64,000 bases of DNA from Rhodovibrionaceae bacterium. GTDB taxonomy: Bacteria > Pseudomonadota > Alphaproteobacteria > Kiloniellales > DSM-21159. The notes under the pieces were generated by a model. The model did no database searches. It was given only the letters and a program-made list of their open reading frames with translations, and was not told where the DNA came from. The stretch covers positions 83,112 through 147,111 of the forward strand of contig JANQMX010000029.1 in the NCBI GenBank assembly GCA_028279885.1. The letters are read 5' to 3'. The first letter of the stretch is position 1; each line of letters opens with the position of its first letter. Shown here piece by piece: positions 17,001-24,981 of this stretch. A program made the translations under genes and the position numbers.

Positions 17001-17345
17001 GCTCTGCGGAGCGATCACGCCGACCAACAGGGCAGACCAAGCCAGGCGCACGTCGACGGCCGGCAGAGCCGCGATCAGCCGGTCCGAGGCATCGTATGCG
17101 CGCACCCTCTTGGCCGAGACCTCAAGCTCTCCGGCATTCTGGTCCCACTGCAGATAGAGATGCTCGGCCTCGAGACGGGTTCCCGTCTCTTCGTTAAAGA
17201 ATGCGGCCTCGATGTGTGGCTTCACAAAGTCGATGACCAGCGGTTCTTCAGATAGCCGCCAAACGAAAAGCACCGCGAATAGTCCGACTATTGCGGCAAA
17301 GCCGATAAAAAACTCCAGACAAAGCCGAGCGCTGCGCGTGATCAT
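14067..17345 (-). CDS. AsmA-like/DUF3971 family protein (YhdP-type)
   Basis: A 1092-aa protein with one N-terminal membrane anchor (about residues 10-31, FFIGFAAIVGLFAVLFVW) and a long beta-rich periplasmic body. The N-terminal part matches the DUF3971 region of YhdP-type proteins (RLEAEHLYLQWDQNAGELEV; SIEIDGARLRLER), and the end matches the AsmA C-terminal domain (GRLDLDQDTLALVGEIVPAY, NNAVSGIPLIGNLLTGGEGG, AFTYSVEGDISDPSVGVNPL). This family bridges the inner and outer membranes and is linked to phospholipid transport. It is slightly shorter than E. coli YhdP. It is divergent from glnE. Confidence 0.88.
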   Translation of the reverse strand: MITRSARLCLEFFIGFAAIVGLFAVLFVWRLSEEPLVIDFVKPHIEAAFFNEETGTRLEAEHLYLQWDQNAGELEVSAKRVRAYDASDRLIAALPAVDVRLAWSALLVGVIAPQSIEIDGARLRLERTADGELRFTDSPSEQNGAQQGGESASAPPMFSAFSIRGLIGELMQAPDPRRPLTYLESVQVTDGRVRLVDKSLGRVLDAEDTLIDLQRLPNGLRAVLSLSPVLAGKRPTIAASVHYEPSLEKLEAEFAIDSLLISDLASFDDSLSDLAGVEIPLTAEGQVALDLDGRLKHARLGFDGKPGQAFLPKLFQEALPVSLLSGFMIYDAGSRRLTVNPLRLSFGTQDDAGPALTASANVEMREAGWEVAAEVKGANVLAESLTTYWPLDVAQSGRAWVSENITAGSAGDLTLSARFALGADGSMTIHDMDGGFAFEGLEIHYLRPVPPITGATGRASLLPDGLRFDVESAKRGELTVTGAVIEMPDLSAEEEIVDIAFQAKGPLAAALDELDHPRLNLVSRLGITHSDATGAVSADVKMTFPMLQDLPDDRLVVSAKADITDGGLGDFIMSQPLSDGQLALEVTNKEMSLSGEAQIGGVPLSLHWQESFSASVEPQATLKASIPLIDGPDRQRFGFDAYPYLTGPLALEIDAARQQSGAMAIDFVANLATASLEVPEMRWKKEAGVPGRATGRVVLVDEKLERVEDIVLVAGDLRLSAAMDLTQEGDLERLDFANLTFGQQSVSGLLVEPVDGGYRASVQSGTIDLSPWLEGRAGDDEIVEARVGTPERAAEPPVDIEVTAPRLSRVYFAADRYLSDVSLRLVRKRGAWLLAKLDGRVDPRFMLAGNTPSREAEAPRETEFSLNWGPVPDQANDYRLDVRTSDLGAFLRAVDLYDDIEGGAFEVQGRAAGPFPEHPVELTVEGGSYRLVRAPIMARVLGAASLTGLGNLLSGAGIDFNQLTGTATYHELQFQRIEARTHGSSLGLTTKGRLDLDQDTLALVGEIVPAYTLNNAVSGIPLIGNLLTGGEGGGIIAFTYSVEGDISDPSVGVNPLSALAPGFLRNIFLGDPGGSDQSAATPQAEEDKGPDR

Positions 17346-17465
17346 TACGCAGTTATACCGTCATTATTCAGCCGGATGCCAGTCAACCGGCTGGCGCGAG
17401 CCCTCGCCTTGACCGTTTTGGCGCCTTCGCGCAGGGTCGCAAGAAAGTCGAGGGGCCTGTCGGAC

Positions 17466-20423
17466 ATGGGGATCGCTTTTCCGGACAGCAAGAGCGCGCG
17501 TGTCGCAGCTCAGGACACGGAAAGGGCCGCGCTCTGCTGGCAGCGCTGGTCGGAAGCGCTGGAGCGGCTCCCGCAGGACGAGCGCCAGGCGATAGACGCT
17601 GCATTGCCGTCCGGAGGCCGACCGGACCTCCTGTCTCTCATCTTCGCACACAGCCCCTTCTTAAGCGACTGCGCCATCGCCTTCCCGGAGGAGGCGGCAC
17701 GCCTTTGTGGCGTGGGGCCGGGGCCGCTCTGGGAGGAGGTCCGAGCCCGGCTTGAGAGTGCTGCTCCTTGGGACCAGAGCGAGACCGAGCTGATCAAGAG
17801 CCTGCGTCAGGAGCGCAAGCGGGTCGCGCTGATCGCGGCGACGGCCGATATCACCGGGCACTGGGGCTTGCTTGAGATCACCGGCATCCTCTCTCGCTTC
17901 GCTGAGCTGGCGACGGACCGGGCGCTGGCCTTCTTGCTACGCGGCCTGCATGACCGCGGTGAGATGCTGCTCCCGAACCCGGACCAGCCGTTGCAGGGCT
18001 GCGGATACACGGTCCTCGGCCTCGGCAAGCTGGGCGCGCGCGAGCTGAACTACTCGTCCGACATCGACCTGATCGTCCTGTTCGACCCAGAGCGCATCGA
18101 CTATCGCGGCCGGCGCGGCCTGCAGGACACGGCCAACCGCCTGACCCGCGACCTTATCCGCCTGTTGGAGGAGCGAACGGCCGACGGCTACGTCTGTCGC
18201 ACCGACCTGCGCCTGCGGCCCGACCCGGCCGCCATGCCGGTTGCCATCAGCTATCCCGCCGCCATGGCTTACTACGAGTCGACGGGGCAGAACTGGGAAC
18301 GGGCGGCCATGATCAAAGCCCGTGCCGTCGCGGGGGACAGAGAGCTTGGAGCCGAGTTTCTTCGGGAGCTGCGCCCCTTCATATGGCGCAAGCACTTGGA
18401 CTTCTGGGCCATTCAGGACATTCACTCGATCAAGCGGCAGATCCACGCCCAGAAGGGCGGTGGAACCATCGCCGTCGAAGGCCACAACATAAAGCTCGGC
18501 CGCGGCGGCATCCGGGAGATCGAGTTCTTCGCCCAGACCCAACAGCTGATCTTCGGCGGCCGGAACCCGACTTTGCGTGAGCCGCAGACCATGGCGGCGC
18601 TCGACGCCCTGGTCGCCGCCGGCCGCACACCGCAAGAGACAGCCGAGCGGCTTAAGGACGCCTATGTCTTCCTGCGCACTCTCGAGCACCGTCTGCAGAT
18701 GGTCGCCGACCAGCAAACGCACAGCCTGCCGAAGGATGCCGAAGGCATTGCCGAGATTGCACGCTTTTTGCTGTTCGACAGCGAGGAGGCTTTTCGCCAG
18801 CGCCTGGTCGAAGTCTTGTCTTGCGTGCAGCACCACTACGCAGAGCTCTTCGAAGAGGCCCCGACCCTGGCCGGGCCCGGCAATTTGGTGTTCACCGGCG
18901 GTGAGCCGGAACCCGGGACCTTGGAGACCCTCAGCAGTATGGGTTTTCAGGACGGGGCACGGGTCTTCAACCTGGTGCGGGCCTGGCACCATGGGCGCTA
19001 CCGCGCGACACGCTCCGAGCGCAGCCGGCAAATCCTTACCGAGCTCATGCCCGCACTGCTCGGCGCTTTGGGAAAGACGCGTGAGCCGGACCGGGCCCTG
19101 ACCAAGTTTGACGAGTTCCTGGGTCGTTTGCCGGCGGGCGTTCAGCTTTTTTCCATGCTGCAGCAGAACCCGCGCCTCTTGGAGCTGCTGGCTGAAGTGG
19201 TTGGCACAGCGCCGGCCCTCGCCGATCAGCTGAGCCGCCGCCCCGGCCTGCTGGAGTATGTTCTCGAGGGCGACGTTTTCGCCAGCTTGCCGGATGTCGG
19301 CGCACTGCAAGCAGAGCTGGAAACCATGCTGCAGCAGGCCCGCGACTATCAGGATACCTTGGATACTGTACGTCGCTGGGCCGGCGACCGCCGCTTCCAA
19401 GTGGGTGCACAGGTCCTGCGCGGCGACAGCGCCATCGAAGAGATCGAACGCGCCTTCTCCGATATCGCCGATGTCTCGGTCGCCGCCCTCCTGCCTCCGA
19501 CCCTGGAGGAATTGAGCAACGCCCACGGCCGCTTTGCCGGTGCCGGCCTTGCGGTCGTCGCGCTCGGCAAGCTTGGGGCGCGGCAGATGACGCCCTCCTC
19601 CGATCTCGATCTGGTTTTCCTTTACGACAGCGAAGACGGTGCCGGCTGGTCGGACGGCGACAAGCCGCTCGACCCGACCGTCTACTTCGGACGTTTGAGC
19701 CAGCGGCTGATCACGGCGATCACCGCCCAGACCGGCGAGGGGAGCCTCTACGAGGTTGATGCGCGGCTGCGGCCCTCGGGCAACTCGGGACCGATCGCCG
19801 TCACCCTCAAAAGCTTCCGCGACTACTACGACAAGGACGCCTGGGTCTGGGAGCACATGGCGCTGACGCGGGCCCGGCCGATCGCCGGCGATGCCGCCTT
19901 TTGCCAGCAGGTCTCGACGACGATCAGCGATATCCTGCGCCAACCGCGCGATTCGACGGCCGTGCTGGGCGCCGCGCGCAAGATGCGCGAGCGCATCGAA
20001 ACAGAGCATCCGGCCCGTTCGATCTGGCAGGTCAAATACGCGCGCGGGGGTCTCTACGACCTGGATTTCATCGCCCAATCGCTCCAACTCGTCCATGCGC
20101 ACGCGCATCCCGAGGTGCTGGCCCACTCGACCACTGAAGCTCTCAAACGACTGGGCCAAGCCGGGCTGATCGCCGCAACGGCGGCTGAAGCGCTCACGAA
20201 AGCCGACCGGCTTTATCGCCAGGTCCAGACCTTCTTGCGGCTCACCGCCGGCCAGCACTTCGATGAAGAGGCGGCACCGGCAGCCCTGAAGCAAGATCTG
20301 GCTCGCGCTGCCGGGCTCGATGACTTCGGACACTTGAAGGAGCATCTGGCCGCCGTGCAAGAACTGGCATACGGGCTCTACGGCGACCTGCTCGGCCACG
20401 ATGCCATTGACGCGCAAAACTAA
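17466..20423 (+). CDS. glnE: Bifunctional glutamine synthetase adenylyltransferase/deadenylase
   Basis: About 985 aa from the start at 17466 (MGIAFPDSKSARVAAQDTER); an upstream in-frame start at 17376 would add 30 residues. It attaches and removes AMP on glutamine synthetase in response to nitrogen status. Two nucleotidyltransferase domains are visible: GLGKLGARELNYSSDIDLI in the N-terminal half (deadenylylation) and ALGKLGARQMTPSSDLDLV in the C-terminal half (adenylylation). The KLGRGGIREIEFFAQTQQL and QVKYARGGLYDLDFIAQ motifs confirm the family. It starts ~120 bases from the divergent AsmA-like gene. Confidence 0.97.
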   Translation: MGIAFPDSKSARVAAQDTERAALCWQRWSEALERLPQDERQAIDAALPSGGRPDLLSLIFAHSPFLSDCAIAFPEEAARLCGVGPGPLWEEVRARLESAAPWDQSETELIKSLRQERKRVALIAATADITGHWGLLEITGILSRFAELATDRALAFLLRGLHDRGEMLLPNPDQPLQGCGYTVLGLGKLGARELNYSSDIDLIVLFDPERIDYRGRRGLQDTANRLTRDLIRLLEERTADGYVCRTDLRLRPDPAAMPVAISYPAAMAYYESTGQNWERAAMIKARAVAGDRELGAEFLRELRPFIWRKHLDFWAIQDIHSIKRQIHAQKGGGTIAVEGHNIKLGRGGIREIEFFAQTQQLIFGGRNPTLREPQTMAALDALVAAGRTPQETAERLKDAYVFLRTLEHRLQMVADQQTHSLPKDAEGIAEIARFLLFDSEEAFRQRLVEVLSCVQHHYAELFEEAPTLAGPGNLVFTGGEPEPGTLETLSSMGFQDGARVFNLVRAWHHGRYRATRSERSRQILTELMPALLGALGKTREPDRALTKFDEFLGRLPAGVQLFSMLQQNPRLLELLAEVVGTAPALADQLSRRPGLLEYVLEGDVFASLPDVGALQAELETMLQQARDYQDTLDTVRRWAGDRRFQVGAQVLRGDSAIEEIERAFSDIADVSVAALLPPTLEELSNAHGRFAGAGLAVVALGKLGARQMTPSSDLDLVFLYDSEDGAGWSDGDKPLDPTVYFGRLSQRLITAITAQTGEGSLYEVDARLRPSGNSGPIAVTLKSFRDYYDKDAWVWEHMALTRARPIAGDAAFCQQVSTTISDILRQPRDSTAVLGAARKMRERIETEHPARSIWQVKYARGGLYDLDFIAQSLQLVHAHAHPEVLAHSTTEALKRLGQAGLIAATAAEALTKADRLYRQVQTFLRLTAGQHFDEEAAPAALKQDLARAAGLDDFGHLKEHLAAVQELAYGLYGDLLGHDAIDAQN

Positions 20424-20440
20424 AGAAGGATGAAACCTCA

Positions 20441-21028
20441 GTGAGTCTGGCGGACATTCGTAAGCTGGTGACCCTGGTCGAGGAGACGCGTCGCGAAGGG
20501 CTTCGTGCCGTCACACCCCCGACGCGCAAGGCAGCGGCCCTGGCCGTGATCGCCAATCCCTTCGCCGGCCGCTATGAGGAAGACCTCTCTACGCTGATCG
20601 AGATTGGCGAAGAGCTTGGCGCTTTGCTGGGGCAGCAGGCGGTGGATGCCCTTGGGGTCGCGCCTTTCGAGATCGAGAGCTATGGCAAGGCCGCGGCCGT
20701 CGGCGAACGGGGCGAGCTCGAACATGCCGCAGCGCTCTTGCACCCGAAGATGGGCCGGCCGCTGCGGCTGGCCGTTAAGCAGGGTGCTGCCCTGGTCCCC
20801 TCGGCGAAGAAGCGGGGCGCGCCGGGCCTGACGCTCGACGTGCCGCTTGGCCACAAGGATGCGGCCTACGTGCGCAGCCACTTCGATGCCATGGAGGTGC
20901 GCATCGGCGATGCGCCGGGCGCGGACGAGATCCTGGTGGCGATCGCCGTCGCCGACAGCGGCCGGCCCTTGCCACGCGTCGGCGGGCTGACCCACGAGGA
21001 AGTGGAAGGCAAGGACGGCCTGCGTTGA
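20441..21028 (+). CDS. DUF1185 (amino acid synthesis) family protein
   Basis: A 195-aa soluble protein starting with GTG 17 bases after glnE. Features recognised from this family: IANPFAGRYEEDL near residue 40, IESYGKAAAVGERGELEHAA, HPKMGRPLR, GAALVPSAKKRGAPG and DEILVAIAVADSGRPLPRVG. Members are annotated as amino acid synthesis proteins without a proven reaction. The position behind glnE suggests joint expression but does not show a nitrogen role. Confidence 0.8.
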   Translation: MSLADIRKLVTLVEETRREGLRAVTPPTRKAAALAVIANPFAGRYEEDLSTLIEIGEELGALLGQQAVDALGVAPFEIESYGKAAAVGERGELEHAAALLHPKMGRPLRLAVKQGAALVPSAKKRGAPGLTLDVPLGHKDAAYVRSHFDAMEVRIGDAPGADEILVAIAVADSGRPLPRVGGLTHEEVEGKDGLR

Positions 21029-21151
21029 CGGCTCTCGGCCTATTTACTCTTGCCAGGCGACGACAAGAGAAACACTTAACAAGCCGGCGCGCCGTCGTGC
21101 CGCGCCATCCGGCATCAGCAACACCCTAGAAATCAAAAGAGAGGATGTGTC

Positions 21152-21616
21152 ATGGCGATCGAGATCGGCAAAGCTGCCCCCGACTTCACCCTGCCGACGG
21201 ACGGCGGCGGCGAGGTTTCTCTCTCCGGCCTCAAAGGCAAGAACGTGATCGTCTACTTCTACCCGAAGGATGACACACCCGGCTGCACCAAGGAGGCCTG
21301 CGGCTTCCGCGATGCCATGCCCGACTTCAGCGGCGCCGACGCGGAGATCATCGGCGTTTCCAAGGACAGCGTCGCCAAGCACGACAAGTTCAAGACCAAG
21401 TACGAGCTCAACTTCACCCTCGCCTCGGACGAGTCGTGCGAGATGATCGAGAACTACGATGCCTGGGTCGAGAAATCGATGTATGGCAAAAAGTACATGG
21501 GCATCGATCGCTCAACCGTCCTGATCGACAAGGACGGCGTGGTGCGCGCCCATTGGAAGAAGGTGAAAGTGCCGGGCCACGTGGAAGCGGTACTGAAAGC
21601 AACGCAAGAGCTCTAG
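21152..21616 (+). CDS. bcp: Peroxiredoxin, Bcp/PrxQ type
   Basis: A 154-aa thiol peroxidase that reduces hydroperoxides. The peroxidatic cysteine is Cys45 in DDTPGCTKEACGFRD, with the probable resolving cysteine Cys50 five residues later, the atypical 2-Cys pattern of Bcp. A GAGAGGA ribosome site precedes the ATG. It stands alone in a ~120-base leader and converges with the rhodanese gene. Confidence 0.95.
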   Translation: MAIEIGKAAPDFTLPTDGGGEVSLSGLKGKNVIVYFYPKDDTPGCTKEACGFRDAMPDFSGADAEIIGVSKDSVAKHDKFKTKYELNFTLASDESCEMIENYDAWVEKSMYGKKYMGIDRSTVLIDKDGVVRAHWKKVKVPGHVEAVLKATQEL

Positions 21617-21627
21617 CCGACGCACTG

Positions 21628-23205
21628 CTAGTCGTAGCGCTTGAAGACCAGGTCCGGGTCGCGCTCCATCTGCTCGACCAGCGCGACCTCCCAGGTCAGG
21701 TAGGCCCGCATGTGGTCCTCGATCGAGCCGACTTCGTCATAGGGCTTGTACCAGACGTCTTGCGGGTCGGCCTCGGCCGGACCGCCGCTTTCGAGCGGCA
21801 GTCCGGCGGCGCGCCAAGCGGGGTTTCCGCCTTCAAGCACGCGAACCTGCGCGGCGGTGTCACTGCGGAGCAGGTCTGAGGCAGCGAAGCGGCAAAGATC
21901 GAGGTCATCGCCGGTCAGGATGACATCACGGCCGCTGACGTCCGGAAGGGATGCCCGGCTAGCCCAGACCGCGCCGGGGATGTGGCCTTCGCGGAAGGTG
22001 AGCGAGGTCGCGAGATCGAGCATCATGGGTGCCGACCGCTCCCGCATGCCCTGGAGTTCGGCCAAAGAGACCGTCGCCGCCCGAAGCGGCTCAGGAATGG
22101 TCGGTAGCCGGCGCGGCGCCGGCCCCGTCTCCAAGGCTCCGGTCAGGCCACCGTCCAGCACCACGGCATCGCGCCACCCCATCTGCTGCAGCCAAGAGGC
22201 TGTCATCTTAGCTCGCACGCCGTTGTCGTCGATCAGCACCAAGCGGGCATTGAGCACGGCGACATACTCGTCGGTGGCCTGCACCAGCTGGCCGCCCGGC
22301 GCGGAGACCGAGCCCGGCAGGTGGCCGGCTAAGAATTCCTCCGGCGCGCGTACGTCGAGGAGATAGAGGCTGCGGTGTTCGGCCTCGGCTTGCCAGCGCG
22401 CCAAGGTCGCCCGGTCGATGGTCCGCACGCCGAAGCGCTCGGCCACCTGCGCAGCTCGCTCCTGGGCCATCTTAACAGCCGTGGCACTGGGAATGGGTGC
22501 GACGCGATCCTGCCCGCGCTCCAAATCGAAGCCGGCCAGATGCCAGCCCATGGTACCGTCCTTCAGCGCATAGACCGGATTGGGGATGCCGGCGTTGACC
22601 AGCGACTGGCAGCCGATGATGGAGCGGGTGCGGCCGGCGCAGTTGACCACCAACGTGGTCTCGGGATTGGGCGCGAGATCGGCGACACGATGAACCAGCT
22701 CCGCGCCGGGCGTATCGATGCCACCGGGAATGTTCATGAGATTGAATTCGTCGAAGGGCCGGCTATCGAGGATCACCATGTCGACCCCGGCGTCCACCAT
22801 GGCCTTGACCTCTTCGGCCGGCAGGCGCGGCGTGCCGTAGGTGATCTCGACGAACTCGCCGAAGGCCTTGCTGGGGACGTTGACGCCGCTGAAGACTTCA
22901 TGGCCGGCCTCCCGCCAGGCAGCGAGCCCGCCGCTCAGAAGCGAGACATCGCTATAGCCCAGCTCCGTCAGACGTGCCGCGCCTTCGCTTGCCAGCCGTC
23001 CCTCACCCCCGTCCATGACGACGATGGGGACCGAGCGCCGTGGCAAAAGCTGCCAGGCGATCAGCTCAACGCGGCTTAGGGGAAAGCAGCGCGCTAACAG
23101 CAAATGCTCCTTGGCGAAGGCGCCCTCCTCGCGCAGGTCGAGCAGGGCCAACTCCTCGCCGCCGCGCAGGGCACGCTTTAGTGCCGCGACAGAGATCTCA
23201 CGCAT
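21628..23205 (-). CDS. Four-domain rhodanese protein with one active-type domain
   Basis: About 525 aa from the start at 23205. Four rhodanese-homology domains lie in tandem at roughly residues 1-105, 120-235, 265-375 and 400-500. Only the second has a catalytic loop, CAGRTRS with Cys189. The matching loops in the first (VVMDGGEGR), third (VLIDDNGVR) and fourth (LTGDDLDLC) have aspartate at the cysteine position, so they should be inactive structural or binding domains. The ATG lies inside the stop codon of the upstream cupin gene (TGATG), so the two are translationally coupled. The probable role is sulfur transfer from or to a small thiol oxidised by the partner enzyme. Confidence 0.88.
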   Translation of the reverse strand: MREISVAALKRALRGGEELALLDLREEGAFAKEHLLLARCFPLSRVELIAWQLLPRRSVPIVVMDGGEGRLASEGAARLTELGYSDVSLLSGGLAAWREAGHEVFSGVNVPSKAFGEFVEITYGTPRLPAEEVKAMVDAGVDMVILDSRPFDEFNLMNIPGGIDTPGAELVHRVADLAPNPETTLVVNCAGRTRSIIGCQSLVNAGIPNPVYALKDGTMGWHLAGFDLERGQDRVAPIPSATAVKMAQERAAQVAERFGVRTIDRATLARWQAEAEHRSLYLLDVRAPEEFLAGHLPGSVSAPGGQLVQATDEYVAVLNARLVLIDDNGVRAKMTASWLQQMGWRDAVVLDGGLTGALETGPAPRRLPTIPEPLRAATVSLAELQGMRERSAPMMLDLATSLTFREGHIPGAVWASRASLPDVSGRDVILTGDDLDLCRFAASDLLRSDTAAQVRVLEGGNPAWRAAGLPLESGGPAEADPQDVWYKPYDEVGSIEDHMRAYLTWEVALVEQMERDPDLVFKRYD

Positions 23206-23813
23206 CAGCCGTCGCGTCTGTCGACGATGCCTTGCTGGACCGGAAACAGCCGCCACTCGCCGCTGCCGGCGTGCCAGTACTCGCGGCCATAGAGCTTGTC
23301 GAGCGGAATGCCGTACATATGGAAGTTCAGGACACAGTCCTGTCCGTGAATATGAATGGAGTGCAGGTCCTCGGGCTCGAAAGCCACGGCACTGCCCGGC
23401 CCGACCTCTTGCCCGCCGCTACGCTCAGGCCCGGTCTCCGTCCGTTCGTAGAAGCGGTTCTCCTCGATGCCGTCGATACCGGCGATGATCGCCCAGGTCT
23501 TGTGATTGTGCGGCGGCACATCGAGGCCGGAGCCTGAGACCTGGAGATAGAGCGACAGGGCCGGCTCGTTCTCGGCCGCCAGGAGGTAGAGGGCGTTGTT
23601 CTTTTCCACATCCGGGCCGGGCAGTGGAAAGTCCTCGGCGGCAAACAGCTCTCGCTTTTCGGCAAGACGCATGAGAAGCGCCTTTGCGTCATCGAGCTCG
23701 CGCCTACCGACTTCGCCACGGCCGAGCACTGCCTTCAGCGCATCCGTGGTCTCCCGCACAGCGGCGACCCGCGCCGCTTTGGTGTCGGTTTCGTCTCTTG
23801 CCAAGGCCGTCAT
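23205..23813 (-). CDS. Cysteine dioxygenase-like cupin protein
   Basis: A 202-aa non-heme iron cupin of the cysteine dioxygenase / 3-mercaptopropionate dioxygenase family. The iron ligands are probably His102 and His104 in PPHNHKTWAIIAG and His151 in EPEDLHSIHIHG. The family adds O2 to a thiol to give a sulfinate. The tyrosine of the Cys-Tyr cofactor cannot be assigned with certainty. The stop codon overlaps the start of the four-rhodanese gene, so a joint pathway is likely: thiol oxidation or persulfide handling with sulfur relay. The substrate (cysteine, mercaptopropionate or other) is not decided by the sequence. Confidence 0.88.
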   Translation of the reverse strand: MTALARDETDTKAARVAAVRETTDALKAVLGRGEVGRRELDDAKALLMRLAEKRELFAAEDFPLPGPDVEKNNALYLLAAENEPALSLYLQVSGSGLDVPPHNHKTWAIIAGIDGIEENRFYERTETGPERSGGQEVGPGSAVAFEPEDLHSIHIHGQDCVLNFHMYGIPLDKLYGREYWHAGSGEWRLFPVQQGIVDRRDG

Positions 23814-23929
23814 TGCTGCCTCCTGCGTTCCTCATGAGATTGGTGATTTCCAGCGAGACTAAGACATCGCTGGGGCCGGAAACAGAGCCTTCCTTGCCGC
23901 GCTGCTTTGCGCTGTGGCATGGCTAGCCG

Positions 23930-24739
23930 ATGGATACCCCCGCCAGTCTCAGCGAAGCAGCCTGTCGCGTGCTTGGCTGCCCGCAGCCCTCGGAGAAGGC
24001 TCGACTGACAGCCAGTTTCATAACGGCCTGGCGCGCCGGCGCGATCGAGGACATCGGCCAAGAGCAACCGCCGGACCGACCGGCGCGGCCGGCCGAGCCA
24101 GCCCTGAAAGCGCCGCGTGAGCTGGCCAAGCGCAAGATCACCCAGGCGCCGGCAGGGCGCATCGCGCTGCTCCACGCCCTGGCGCACATCGAGCTCAACG
24201 CCATCGACCTGGCCTGGGACATCGTGGCGCGGTTCAACAGGGACGAGCTACCGCCGGCCTTCTACGACGATTGGCTACTGGTCGCCGAGGAGGAAGCCAA
24301 GCACTACAGCCTGCTCGCCGAACGACTGGAGGTCCTCGGCAGCCACTACGGTGCGCTGCCCGCCCACGACGGCCTCTGGCAGGCGGCGCAAGATACAAGT
24401 CACGATCTGCTGGCGCGACTGGCCGTGGTCCCTCTGGTGCTGGAGGCCCGCGGCTTGGACGTCACGCCGGCGATGATCCAACGCTTGAAGGCGGTCAACG
24501 ACGAGGAGTCGGCCGCGGTTCTCGAGGTCATCTACCGGGACGAGATCGGCCACGTCGCCATCGGCCGCCGTTGGTTCCTCTGGGCTTGCCAAGCCCGCCG
24601 GCTCGACCCCCGCAAAGCCTGGATCGACGCCGTGCGACGCCACTTCAAGGGGCAGCTGAAGCCGCCCTTCAACGAAGCCGCGCGGCGCGAGGCCGGCTTG
24701 GAGCCCGAGGATTATCTACCGCTGGTCGATGTGCCATAG
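23930..24739 (+). CDS. DUF455 family ferritin-like protein
   Basis: A 269-aa helical protein. Ferritin-like metal-ligand patterns occur in order: LAHIELNAIDLAWD, LVAEEEAKHYSLLAERLE and IYRDEIGHVAIGRRWF, the E/ExxH arrangement of a di-iron carboxylate protein. The N terminus has the ARLTASFITAWR and AKRKITQAPAGRIALLHA stretches of DUF455 (COG2833). Its function is not established. It is divergent from the dioxygenase gene across ~115 bases. Confidence 0.87.
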   Translation: MDTPASLSEAACRVLGCPQPSEKARLTASFITAWRAGAIEDIGQEQPPDRPARPAEPALKAPRELAKRKITQAPAGRIALLHALAHIELNAIDLAWDIVARFNRDELPPAFYDDWLLVAEEEAKHYSLLAERLEVLGSHYGALPAHDGLWQAAQDTSHDLLARLAVVPLVLEARGLDVTPAMIQRLKAVNDEESAAVLEVIYRDEIGHVAIGRRWFLWACQARRLDPRKAWIDAVRRHFKGQLKPPFNEAARREAGLEPEDYLPLVDVP

Positions 24740-24981
24740 AGCCGCGGCATAGCAGGGCTGCTTTGGCTTGGCCCCCCTGGCGCCACCTTTCCCCTTCAAC
24801 TATTGTGCAAGAAGTCTTGTTAGGCTCCAGGCGGCAGGCAAACGCGCCGCCGAAAAGCCGTGGGGACCGCCGTCCAAGCGCTTCGACGGCTGGGGCCCGA
24901 AGAGCTGTAAAGGCCCTTGCTGCGCGCGGGGTCACCTGTTCAACGCCTGCCAAGGTACTCTTGTTCGAGGAGACATGCCCG

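Noticed and set aside
17937..20417. 826-residue open frame on the minus strand across glnE
   Set aside because: Composition is typical of an antisense shadow in GC-rich DNA and it lies wholly inside glnE, whose motifs are unmistakable.
24271..24981. N-terminal extension of the class III aminotransferase frame by ~237 residues
   Set aside because: The stretch is arginine/proline-rich shadow of the DUF455 gene in another frame; the family N terminus and a good ribosome site are at 24982.
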